Origin: Mya arenaria
Lineage: Eukaryota > Mollusca > Bivalvia > Myida > Myidae
DNA: 64,000 bases
Reading direction: 5' to 3'
Assembly: GCF_026914265.1 (NCBI RefSeq)
Contig: NC_069124.1
Span: 24,619,989 to 24,683,988 of the forward strand
Part shown: in pieces, positions 39,046-49,914 of the stretch
Layout: every line of letters starts with the position of its first letter
Position numbering within the stretch: position 1 is the stretch's first letter
Notes under the pieces: model-generated
Told to the model about the DNA's origin: nothing
The model's database searches: none
What the model saw: the letters and a program-made list of their open reading frames with translations, nothing else
Translations under genes and position numbers: made by a program

Positions 39046-41290
39046 CGCTTTGTGATTGGGATGTCTATACGGTCATTTCATTATTTAAAAGTTTATTTCA
39101 TCATGCCTCACCTAATGGCAGAGTATTTCGTCACAAAGTCGGCGGCCTTATGCGCCACAATTTAGGCTTCAGTATGATATTGAATATGTGTACTCTTTTT
39201 CTATAGAAGTTCCCAAAATGTTTTGCAATCAACCAAGATAAATAATAAAAAAATACTACGTTAAAATAAAAGTGTATGTATATAAAAAACGATGTAGATA
39301 TAACAATATTTTAAAATAGCGTTTTGTTCTACATACCTGTCATTTTTATTTTGTTTTCACTATATCTCATCCACCACAATTATCCAATTTTCTACAGGAC
39401 TTTTCTTTATATCTTTTTTACAAAACCCTGCCAATTTTGATCAATAGCTAAATTTCGAACAATGATATGGACAAAAATATTTTTAGAGGGACATACGTTC
39501 AAATCGTCAAATAAACTTAACAAGACAATCTAACTGCAGGTTTAAATAACCAGACATAGCGAATGAAATGGCGTCTTGATGGCACTTTTTATTTCGTTTA
39601 AATAAATAAATACCTAAATTCTAAAAAAAATATACTGAACAAACATGAGGCAGACGAGAAGCATTATATGGAAGGCATGTCCATAAATGTGTCTTTGTAT
39701 ACATCTGCATGATGTAATGATTTTGTAATGATGAGTTGCTATATAAAGCCTGATATTTGAATCAAAACGAGTTTTATTGTAAGGATAAATAAGGTAATAG
39801 TTTGAGCAAATAATTATTAAATTATTAAATTAAATCATTTATGAATAATAACATATAAGCGAGCCTTATCAATAAGGTTTTACATAATATATTGAAACTG
39901 ACTTTGATTTATAACATGTTTCGGCAGATAGGAAACCATTTTAAGACGTCATGTCTGTTGAATTGTAAAACTGCAGTTATGTTTTCTTTTATTATATTTA
40001 GCCAAACATGAATTATTTGTGTGTTAACCTTATAAAACATAAACAAACGACTGTATAGGAGTAGTCTATACCGGGCGAGTTTATTTATCAACACACACTA
40101 CAAGTAATAAACATCACACTCTCAGTGGTTGCATGACCACTTCGTGTGGCAATTTGTGGCCATGCACTTAAACATAGCATGAGGAAAATAAAAAAATCAC
40201 CTTGCACACCTTGCGACTGTTGTAAAGGTTAGTGAAACCGAGTAATTCACTCTGTACAACATTGTCATCCTATCCCAACTTTCAGAACGACACAAAATCG
40301 TTTATCTAAAAAAATATAAAACGTTATGAATATGTTCAAAATTCAACAATATCTAGACATTAGATGATTCATATACACTCATACACAATCTTAAAGGATT
40401 GGTTGGTGGGAAAAACTACCAGTTTTCTCTTGTCTACTGCACGGTATAACCTCGAATGACGAATTCATGTGTATACACGGCTTTTATTCTAGCCGTTTAC
40501 TTATGTAAGGTCACTGACCATTACCATATATGGCAATAGTCGAAACGACCTTGACCATGACCACCATATATGGTAATAATCGTAAATACGTTTTATTCCG
40601 AACCAAAATAAATATATTTCTTAACGATTAAGGGCTAGACATATTGAGCGCCAATTTATTTCATTGGCTGGACGTATAAAGAATGGCTTAACCTGCGTCA
40701 TACCTTATTAGGGGTCGAAATACCAAAATCTATTTGGATATATGTACCTTGTATTACTCTTTTTCTTAATGTTCAGCGTGCAAGCATGTTGATAGATCTA
40801 ACCTTCAATGATACTACACGTGTAATGAAATACAAAAAGAGTCCATGTAAAACGTGTTGGGTATTTTTTCATAACTAATTAATAGTTTTTGCTATATTTT
40901 TGTCTTCTTATATTTATAGTCGAGAGGTCGGCCTCAGCTATGCGCCAACAAATCGTTAAAGAAAACAAAAAAAGACTAACGTTCTTAGTGTTCAGTGCGA
41001 AATGCTCAGTGAAAACCTCTAAACTAACTAGTGCGCATGCTCAGGCATCTAAATAACTCACCGAATAAACCAATTATCTACATTATTCAAATGAGGTTGT
41101 TGTTTTAGTTACTAAATGTAAATTTGGCGGCTGTAATCTGCTTAATAGATTTTCGGTTGTTATTGCCATTCTAAAAACTTAAATATGTGTATCTTTCCGG
41201 CGATCCCATTAGTATAGGCATGAGTCAGAACACTAACAGATGTTTGTTACTTTATGAAAATATCTGTATTGATTTCAAATATATGGATGT
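39046..41290. other. non-coding stretch with two CArG-like boxes
   Basis: No gene is supported. CCATATATGG, a consensus SRF/MADS site, appears at about 40526 and 40564 inside a short imperfect repeat (ACCATATATGG then TAATCG or AATAGTCG). Confidence 0.4.
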
Positions 41291-41291
41291 T

Positions 41292-41595
41292 GATGCACCA
41301 TTCAATTGTAACTACACCACCCCTACCCCCACTCCACAAGTCCGGGGGTATACTGGGGATAGCCGGGTGAATGGGTCGTGTTTTAACCTGTCAGGTGGCG
41401 CCACAGTGCTGGGTGAATGCGGTGGTTTGGTCTTACCTAGGGTCCCTTGGGTGCGGGGACATTTGGCGGGGATTTTACCAGCAGTTCGTTTCCACAGGGC
41501 GGGGATTTTACCCGGGCTTGGCTGGACCGAAAGTCAAAGTCCCCGCTATTCCCCGGGCCTGGGGGGCGTGGTAACAATCGACTGGTGCATTAATG
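41292..41595. mobile_element. GC-rich MITE, GCACCAGTC family, copy 2
   Basis: Reverse-oriented relative of 18772-19074: it starts TGCACCATTCAATTGTAAC and ends GTAACAATCGACTGGTGCA. The interior shares TACCTAGGGTCCCTTGG, GCGGGGATTTTACC and CCGGGCCTGGGG. Confidence 0.8.
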
Positions 41596-41989
41596 GTAAA
41601 TCATATCGTTCAAATGATCAAGAGTTTGAAAATATGAGGGTTTTTTTTCTTAAACTTATTACATCGAAGAGGTGATACTATGATTAAATGAATAATACTT
41701 TTCCAATCGTTTGCACTACTTTTCCAGCAGTGTGTGTATCTTACTATCATTGTTGTCCCTTTAACTTTAAACCCGGAAGATATAAAAAAAAAACTATCGA
41801 TTAATCAATGTGTCGTTCCGCGCGTTAAAGGTTTTGTTTAATTTTTATTCAATGTATTTCAATGCAATATCAAAATCTATAGTTAAATTGTGAAGGGCAA
41901 TGTCAATATATACTTATTTTCACGAGCGGCTTGCCAAACCAATAAAAAAGGGCGAGTTGTCACGTGATACTTACTCACCTATTACTGGC

Positions 41990-42365
41990 TCAACCTTATC
42001 CTATGATATGCCTCAGTGAATTTATCCAGTCGATTGGCCAGTTATTTTAGTCCAATCAAAACACACAGATTCTACGCTTAAATTTAAATTAGGTCTTAGT
42101 TGGTTATTGGAATCAGATCCAGTGTGACTTTCCTTAAATTTAAATTGTTTGGCAGGCAATCGAGTTTTAGGACGGAATTAAGTGTTCAACCATCATTTCC
42201 GAGATAAGTCTGTAGCACATACAGTATGCATTTCATGATGGAAAAGGATTCAATATACTAGTAGTTATTATCCTTATCCTAACACATGCTTCAGTGATTC
42301 CATTTGATTTATTGGTTGATTAATTTTAAAGTGCAATCAAAACACTCAGATTATACTCTTAAGGT
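41990..42365 (+). repeat. direct repeat pair, ~110 bp
   Basis: CTTATCCTATGATATGCCTC through CAATCAAAACACACAGATTC at about 41995-42080 recurs at 42270-42355 as CTTATCCTAACACATGCTTC through CAATCAAAACACTCAGATTA. Family unknown. Confidence 0.55.
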
Positions 42366-42377
42366 TTACTATTGACT

Positions 42378-42650
42378 ATGAATGCCCCAGGCCCCAATAT
42401 CACAAAAATACTCAAGTCAAATCTTTATCTCAATCTCAACATATTTTACCACGGAAAAGCATGGCATAATTTTAATTCTTGCATGTTTTTATACTTTGTG
42501 AAAACGTATTTTCGAACACATGTGGCAAGTTATTTTAAAATCTGTCCATACAAGGGAAAGTTACAGCCCAGACTAAAGTTATTGAGCCGGACACACGAAC
42601 GGACGGACGTTGCGATTTTAATATGCCCACCTTCGGGGGCATAAAAATAT
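42378..42650 (+). mobile_element. possible non-autonomous element ending in a CCACCTTCGGGGGCATAA hairpin
   Basis: It begins near ATGCCCCAGGCCCC and ends TGCCCACCTTCGGGGGCATA, a GC-rich hairpin, after ACGAACGGACGGACGTTG. This ending resembles 3' ends of bivalve Helitron-type repeats, but no terminal pair is proved. Confidence 0.35.
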
Positions 42651-42799
42651 AGAATAACAATGTATTGATTGATATGAAATTAAAACATATATTGACTCAT
42701 AATATGAGTAACTCTATGAACTTTCATGCTACCTATTCACACATATTTACTTCAGTTTTACTAAATTGGAAGCAGCATCAACACATGTCATAATATCCA

Positions 42800-43215
42800 T
42801 ATCGCCAGATCGCGGCTGGTGTTTAAGCCTGATGAGCCTTTAATGCTCCAGCTCACGGTAGACCCGCTCCCTCGGCCGCTGCTTTACACCATTGGCGTGC
42901 TGGAATATCTTGGCCTCATTAGAAGCCTGCTCTTTTCGGACAATTTTGGCGCAGTTGGTTACTAATTTAATGTTGCCAACCTTCAACATGATTTGTAGTG
43001 CGTGGACCTTCATTCACGTAATGGTTCCAGGCTCGGCTGTCTTCCTCTGCCCACTGCTCAGTTACAGTCCTTCAACCGAGACACTGGCACAGAGTCATTG
43101 TCTCTTTGGTGGTATCGTCCTATTCCAGAGACCTCGTGTCTGTCAGTATATCGTTGAAGATGGACGGCAACGATGCCGCTGTCATCTCTTGGGTGATGGT
43201 GTTCACCAGCGATTC
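42800..43215 (-). pseudogene. MULE-type transposase relic
   Basis: Minus-strand translation gives WNHYVNEGPRTTNHVEGWQ followed, in another frame, by IVRKEQASNEAKIFQHANG and RERVYRELEH. The RTTNHVEGW core and the following EQ...I.Q...G...R.R.Y block are typical of the C-terminal half of MULE/FLYWCH-associated transposases. Stops and at least one frameshift show that it is dead. Upstream catalytic parts are not visible. Confidence 0.6.
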
Positions 43216-43440
43216 GAATAAGTTTCGAATATTCACCTAATCAATTATCATTTTCTTTAACAAATGTACATTTTGATGTTCTTCTGCACAACATATTATT
43301 GTTTTATAAATTTGAATAAAAAAACAAACAAAAAATTTATAGTTATATTCTACAATAAGTATGCATTTTAAACAGAGTGAAACAACATATAAAAAACAGT
43401 GTGATAATATACTGCAAGTACCAGTTTTTGTGTGTAGTTC
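43216..43440. other. spacer between two transposon relics
   Basis: AT-rich, no feature seen. Confidence 0.4.
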
Positions 43441-45745
43441 ATTTTTTGTTGAACAGTATAGAAATTGAAAGTGCTGCTAGAAATTTAAAAAATAACAAGG
43501 CATGTGGCGCTGATAAGATAATAACTGAATACCTGAAATATTATTTTGATATTATGAAGATTGTGTATCTTAAGCTATTTAATATTGTCTTTAAACCTGC
43601 AACTATACCCAAAAATTGGACAATGGTGTTATTAACCCAGTGTATAAAAATATGGGTGATATGTGTGATCTCTCTTATGATCGCCCAATTACACTGCTTA
43701 GTTGCGTTGGTAAGCTATTTACTACAGTTTTGAATAATAGATTATTAAAATTCATTGAAAAGTACGATATGTTAAGCGAATTTCAAACTGGTTTTAGACC
43801 AGCACATTCACATGTATGTAAGTATAACATGTTTGTTTTAAATATGCTTATAGAACACATGTACACAACTCGCAAGAAATTGTTCTGTGCCTTTATTGAC
43901 TTAAAAGGTGCCTTTGATTCTTTTAATAGAAACATGCTATTGTTTAAACTACATGGACATAAGACACTAGCGGATCCAGGGGGGGGCGCACCCGGCGCAC
44001 GCCCCCCCCCCCTAAAATTCCCGGAGCTTACATGTTCTTTGGTATGGAAACAATAAAATATACTATATTTTCCTATTTTTTCTTCGCTCGCTTCGCTCGC
44101 GTATCTTTATACAACATTGCCTTTTGAGATGTACTCGTACACAACACAGAGTGCACGCAATTTAAACGTTCCCGCCTTCCCTTACTGTAATAATTCGGCA
44201 CTATATAACATGATCATGTTGATGCGCCGTAAAACCCATACAAACAAACACATCAGTCAATTAATTTCCTTTGGGTACATTTATACGACAACAAATATGG
44301 CTGCGCCGTCAAGTCCCAAACGCCCCAAGAAACAGAAGAGTGTGCACAGTTTCTTTAGCAACAAAGAAAAAGAAAGAAGGTAAGCAATTTTAAATTGGTT
44401 GATCTAGGCAAATATGACTTGTTCACTGTTCCACCATGCATGTAGATATGATGCAATTGGAGCATATGTTTGTCGTTTAAATATCACGGATTTCTTCAAG
44501 CGCCGTGGATATTTGCCTCGAATCAGAGAGATAAATACTGAACGTACGATAACGACATTGATCGCCGTGGAAAGGTATCAAAATTCCCCTTCGAATGCAC
44601 TATATTTCGACAAAATCGGTTGAATAATAAAATACTTATGGCTATTTTTCTGTGTTTTGTTTACACTTTCTTCCTCCAATTATTAGCGTAAAATGACGTC
44701 ACGAGTCACGTGGTATGGCCACACTGTTGGTTGAAGTATGTAATGACAACTCTAAACTAATAGAAACCTCGTTTTGATATTAGAACTATAGGTATGCCCC
44801 TGGATCTGCTAGTGCAACCTTTAGAGTGATTAAAAGTTACGCCCCCCCTAACACAAAATCCTGGAGCCGCCGCTGTAAGATACAAGGATACTTTTCGAAT
44901 GTTGTTAGGAACATGTATGAACAAGCAAAAAGCTGTGTAAAAGTAAATGGAACAAAGTCGACCTATTTCCCTTGTTGTGTTGGAGTCAGGCAAGGAGAAA
45001 GTTTATCTCCGCTACAGTTTTTTTTATGTTTAAATGATTTGCATCAATAGTTTCTAAGTAGCTTGGTTGTAAATGGTATTGTTATTGGTAAACATGAACA
45101 TGATTACAGGTTAATTTATTTTTTAAAGTTATTTGTACTCCTTTATGCGGACGATACTGTTATATTGTCTGAATCTGCTATAGATTTACAGAATGCACTA
45201 TACCTATGAGAACTATTGTTTACAGTGTAATTTAACCGTTAATACTTCCAAAACTAAGGTTGTCATTTTCTGTAGAGGTAGACTAAATTATCATTCGTTT
45301 TCTTTATGTAATGATACAATAGATGTTGTTACGGAATATAAATATTTAGGAGTTAATTTTGCTAAAAGTGGCTCGTTTTGATATTGCAAACAGGCAACAA
45401 AGGAAATGTTCTGTTTGCTTAAAAAGTCAAAATACTTATGTTTATCTATTGATTTACAAATATATTTGTACAACAAAATTATTAAACCTATATTAATTAC
45501 AGATTACAATCCACATATGTATAAAAGGTTTAACGGATCAGCAGAAGTCGGTGCATTGATGTCAACAACTGCTCATTTTAAATCAAAGCTTACAAATAAA
45601 ATACAGCGATCAGATAAGGTATTCCGTTTATAATGAGAGGTGCAGCGCATTACTTGAACCCCGCATATTTAACGCATTGCGTGTATCAGATAACAGCATT
45701 CTTAACAATGAGAGGAAAAGAACAAAAATCATTATTATAAAAAAG
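43441..45745 (+). mobile_element. non-LTR retrotransposon (LINE) fragment with reverse transcriptase
   Basis: A 5'-truncated LINE. The reverse transcriptase reads in order: LKNNKACGADKI, YDRPITLLSCVGKLFT, FIDLKGAFDSFNRN (motif A), VGVRQGESLSPLQFF (motif B), LLYADDTVILSES (motif C, YADD) and NTSKTKVVIF, then KYLGVNFAKSG and a 3' tail near 45480-45745. It is broken by a frameshift near 43620, stops at about 45048 and 45379, and a hAT-like insertion at 43965-44875; skipping the insertion restores the KLHGHKIQGYF reading. No endonuclease domain remains. The clade is not certain (RTE/CR1/Nimb-like). A second copy of the tail is at 52340-52625. Confidence 0.85.
43965..44875 (+). mobile_element. hAT-like element inserted in the LINE, keeping a transposase first exon
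   Basis: Left end CACTAGCGGATCCAGGGG and right end CCTGGAGCCGCCGCTG are inverted repeats; TAAGA flanks both sides (43960-43964, 44876-44880), a 5-bp duplication like the element at 13306-17130. A second right end, CCTGGATCTGCTAGTG, lies inside at 44799-44814, so the element is composite or has a duplicated end. At 44297-44378 a short exon, MAAPSSPKRPKKQKSVHSFF, ends in a GTAAGC donor; this basic SFF motif is typical of the N-terminus of hAT-type (ZMYM/KIAA-like) transposases. The rest of the transposase is missing. Confidence 0.75.
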
Positions 45746-46282
45746 AATTACTTATCAAAATTACTTTTATAACAAAAACAAAATTGTAACCTCACCAAAC
45801 TTGATGTGTGTCAATCTTTTGAAGAAGTAAAATCCATTGAATTATTAATGTCAACTATCTGTATTAAAATAGAAACACTTAAGTCAAGCGGTATGTGTAA
45901 AAAAATCATAATAAAAAGACATACAGTAGTCATCTTCAGTTTATATTATTAAACTATTGTTTGAAAACATAATCGGAAATACTTTATAAATGAATAAGCT
46001 TTTTACATGTTTCTAAATATAACATTTCAGTATACATTATACATTCAAACTGGAAAACCCAGTTAAATCACGAGAAAAACAGAAATGAAACTCACTTGGT
46101 TATACGTTTTAATATTGTTATTGTATGAGATGTAACTTTATGGTAAGTAAATCATTATTTTCCATCTTTCTACTTTTCAAACAAGCTGTAATTTTAAGTT
46201 ACGGTTTGTATATATGTATTCATTCATACAAGGTATTGTGAATTATTTGCAACTAATTTTTGATAAAATTACATGTAGTTCA
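45746..46282. other. AT-rich spacer
   Basis: No gene or repeat family recognised between the LINE tail and the Harbinger element. Confidence 0.4.
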
Positions 46283-46485
46283 GGGGCCGGTTGCTTAAAA
46301 CCTCAATTAAATTGAACAGTACGTTACCTTAATCATCCGTTAAATCCATAACGGTCAGTTAAATTTATGTTGCTCATAGCTATTTAACACTGCCGTTAAG
46401 TAACGCTAGCGTTAAATGCTTAGCAGTCAATTAAATTCATCTTCCGGTTCCATAATTCATCTGTCACCATCATTCAGCATCCAAA

Positions 46486-47731
46486 ATGGCCGATCGCTCA
46501 TCCGCTAATAATTCTGAAAAACAAAAAACAAAAACTAATTTCACAGCTAGTGAAACTCTAATAATAGAGGAATGTTTGGGAGACTTTGAAAGAAGGGAAA
46601 TGTTGACAAATAAATTTACAGATAAAATTTCTAATGAGAAAAAGAAAAGGAAATGGAAAGAAATAGGAGTTAAATGTTCTACCCTAGGATGTGCTGTTCG
46701 GACTGGTGTGTGATGAAATCAGTGTAAAATGGCAGAACATGAGGAAAAATGCCAAAGCTGAGATAACAAGTTAGTCTGATATTATAGTTAAAAATGTTGT
46801 TGTTGTTTTGTTAATATTTAGAAATATATTCAGCATGACAGATGTTCTCAATTTAATTCATTTTTTTTCATAAAACGACTTAATATACATGTTTTAATGA
46901 AAAGATACTGTTATTTTTAATTCAGGGTGAAGCTTAAAATTTACATGTTTATTCAACCTCCTTATTGATACTTTAATTTGTGTCATAAAAGTGAAAGGCT
47001 CCAGCGGAGAGAGTGGGCGGGGTTCAGATACACTGAAGAAGGCCACAGTCCAAGCGAATAGAATTGTGGCTATACATGCTGATGCCAGTTTTAATGGAGT
47101 TGTAGGTGGGATGGACTCTGATGAGCCAGGTAATTTCGTGATAAACATGATAATTTGATATATAATACTAAGGTCGTCTGATACATGAAAGGGAATTTCT
47201 TACTTAAAATAAACAAATAATAGCCTCGTTCACAGGTTGTGTTTCTATTTATAGTAACAAAATTCTCAAGAGGAAATTACTGTTTATAATTGAAGTAAGC
47301 GAGTAACACGCTAAGATACACATTCAGAAGGCATAAAATGATATTGATGTCTTACCTTAGTCTATTTCCAAACGGTGATTTTGTCACAAAATCGTATTTT
47401 CAATGTACATATAAGGTGCCTCATGTTCACATCCTTCACCTTAAAATACTTTGTCTAAGTTATAACGTCCGAATAAAAACGACTCTGACTATAGATCAAG
47501 TTAACACAGTTGTTTCCCTTGGCTTAATAGTTACACCATTTATTGTGTTTCGCAGATGGTCTTTCGTTCATACTCAAGCTAACTGATGAAGATAATGAGG
47601 AAAGTGATACTATTAGGTCCTCAAAGTTTCCCCCGCCATCCAAGGTCCTAATGTCAGCACAGACCACTGCAGGACCATCAGAGAGCAGCCACAAGGCGGA
47701 GTCTTACCATGCACAGAAGCAAAACGTGTGT
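46486..47731 (+). pseudogene. Harbinger Myb/SANT-like DNA-binding protein, broken
   Basis: The partner protein that recruits the Harbinger transposase. The first exon starts MADRSSANNSEKQKTKTNFT and continues TLIIEECLGDFERREML, the Myb/SANT-like helix pattern of NAIF1/MSANTD proteins, then FTDKISNEKKKRKWKEIG. After CAVRTG the reading shifts by one base before CDEISVKWQNMRKNAKAEI, the expected third helix. Later pieces with splice-like edges lie at about 46992-47129 (ANRIVAIHADASFNGVVGGM) and 47556-47729 (ESSHKAESYHAQKQ); a possible further piece (GGISRARGLKKTKSTEDIKK) is at 47985-48062. Confidence 0.65.
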
Positions 47732-48224
47732 AAGTGTTTGCAATGTTTTCAAACAACTGCATTGTAAGTTAACAACTTATGAAATATATATCAAGTGAGT
47801 AAACTTCTACATTTATAGTTTGAATCCAGACGTGATTTGATTATTTTTGTCACAATTAGCAATAATTTCAGTTCTCTTTCATTCTTTTTATTATGATCAT
47901 TATTTTCATAATAATCATTGTTATTAATGGTGTCAAGAGAAGGAAGAGCAAAACAGAGGAACTCATTTATTGGCAAATCCTTTATTTCAAACGTCAGGTG
48001 GAATTAGCAGAGCAAGAGGTTTGAAAAAGACTAAGAGTACGGAGGATATTAAAAAGGTTTAAGTGTACATACACATGTAGTTCAATGCGTAGTAGGGGTT
48101 TCAACCACAACAATTATATGTTAGATGAATCATATATGCCAAAGAATAAAGATTATATTATCAAAAAGGCAACGTTGGTTTTTTATTTTATGTTTTGTTT
48201 TGTTTTACAGAAGGTAATCAATGT

Positions 48225-48412
48225 GTATGATGATGATGATAAACAAACAGCGATGATAATGAACTAACAGTGGTTATGATGAACGAGCAGTGGTGATGAT
48301 GAACTAACAGTGGTGATGATGAACGAGCAGTGATGATGATGAACTAACAGTGGTGATGATGAACTAACAATGATGATGATGAACTAACAGCGGTGATGAT
48401 GAACGAGCATTT
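48225..48412 (+). repeat. 21-bp tandem repeat GATGATGAACTAACAGTGG
   Basis: About eight or nine units of GATGATGAACTAACAGTGGT alternating with GATGATGAACGAGCAGTGGT, inside the Harbinger element between its two genes. Confidence 0.85.
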
Positions 48413-48447
48413 ATGATAGCAGTGGTATATTTTAATTCATATCAATA

Positions 48448-49580
48448 CTACACAGAGAAGAAGTTTTCAACAATAAAGTCCCTAATGGCCACGCCAGTAC
48501 CGCCATCTTGGTGTACTCCATCATTCCAATTATGTGGTTGCATGAACTCATCGTCGTTCATAGGCATGTTCATGTCTACTGCAATGCTATGGAGGATAAC
48601 ACATGCCACAGCTACCTTGCATACCTTCTCTTGTCTGAGGCAAATTCATGTTCATGCCCACTGTCTCCTAAAAGGACACCATCTGAAAGCGCCACATGTT
48701 CAATGGTCAGCTTGGCTGCCAATTCCGACGTTCTAAACACGTGCGCGTCGTGGCATGACCCAGGTGAGCTTGCATTTACACTTGTAAATTTCCTGTAAAA
48801 AGATAAAACAATTAAACTGTGCAATAATAATCAGACTTGCAAATGGTTCACTTAGGCAGTTGTTCACTTGGGTAATGGTTCACTTCGTCCTGCACCCTCC
48901 AAACTCTAACAAATTGTATGCATAGATTCAGCATACCAAATATTTAATTGACAAAATAATTATTGTGTTAAGCGTTCGAAAGAAAAGATGGAAATACTGA
49001 AAATAAAAGTGGAAAACTCAATGTTTCATACCTTTGATGTCACATACAGCATGCATGTTGATGCTATGGAAGCCTTTCCTATTCAAGAAGGCTGGTTCGT
49101 CTTCGGATGGCGCCTGGATTCGGATATGTGTTCCGTCTACACCTCCAACAACATTCGGGAATCCAGCTTTCTTAAAAAATTATATTATATTTTATGCTCG
49201 AGCATTGGCATCGGCCTCATCACAAACCGATGTACATTTCCACAAATGGCTTCTGTCACTTGCGCTACAACACGTGACACAGTGCACTTGTGGTAGCCCA
49301 TGCTATCACCAAAGACGTTGAAAAATGCTTCTGTAGCAAAGAAACGCAACGTAGAATCAGAATCATCTGTCTCACGGTTAGTGCCCTGTTTTTTTGTCGT
49401 TCTTTCCAGCGATTCCTTCAGCAAATCCTTTAGATAATATATTCCGCCATTGGTAAATTTGTATCTGGCATACATCTCATCGTCTACCAAATCTTCTACA
49501 TGTGCAGTGTGCTGATATTCTTTCACTTTCCTAACATTTACAAATACAGCCGCAATCTTGGAAAACCTTCCGTAAATGTT
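48448..49580 (-). pseudogene. Harbinger (HARBI1-type) DDE transposase, internally deleted
   Basis: Minus-strand blocks in order: KEYQHTAHVEDLVDDEMYAR, LRFFATEAFFNVFGDSMGYH, KCTVSRVVAQVTEAI, then [20 protein letters not shown] with the first catalytic aspartate, ASSPGSCHDAHVFRTSELA with the second aspartate, LLGDSGHEHE, and finally RQEKVCKVAVACVILHSIAV near the stop. The stretch between LLGDSG and the C-terminal block, which normally carries the third acidic residue and the ER.FG.LK.RF motif, is mostly absent, and frames shift between blocks, so the enzyme is dead. Confidence 0.8.
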
Positions 49581-49914
49581 TTAACGTAGGTCTGTTCCTC
49601 CGTTACATTTAACGGTTGGTTCAACCGTTAAACCTGCCGTTAAATTCTAACTTTATTTTGTGCAACCTCATGCCACTTCTGGTTAAAATTAAACGAGCCG
49701 TTAAATTTAACTGAGGTTTTCGGCAACCGGCCCCAGATGATGTATGATGTATGATATATATATATAACTCTGTTTTGCCAGTGATAGAATAGCTTAACCA
49801 TAACTATTGAATTTTATGTACAAAATATATATTTTTTTAAAACAAGCCTACCAAATATTTCTAAATAAGTAGAAAAATTGAGTCTATTTCTAACTTGTCA
49901 GATAAACAATTGTA

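Larger units (their letters stand above)
46283..49734. mobile_element. PIF/Harbinger DNA transposon, decayed
   Basis: Inverted ends GGGGCCGGTTGCTTAAAACC on the left and the inverse of GGGGCCGGTTGCCGAAAACC on the right, continuing through TCA(A/G)TTAAATT; the subterminal GTTAAAT and CCGTTAA motifs recur on both sides. It encodes two genes in the family arrangement: a Myb/SANT protein on the plus strand at the left and a DDE transposase on the minus strand at the right. No clean 3-bp target duplication is visible (TCA and AGA flank it). Confidence 0.85.

Noticed and set aside
44117-44623. Independent host gene at 44.1-44.6 kb
   Set aside because: The only meaningful piece is the basic hAT-type N-terminal exon inside an element with inverted ends and target duplications.
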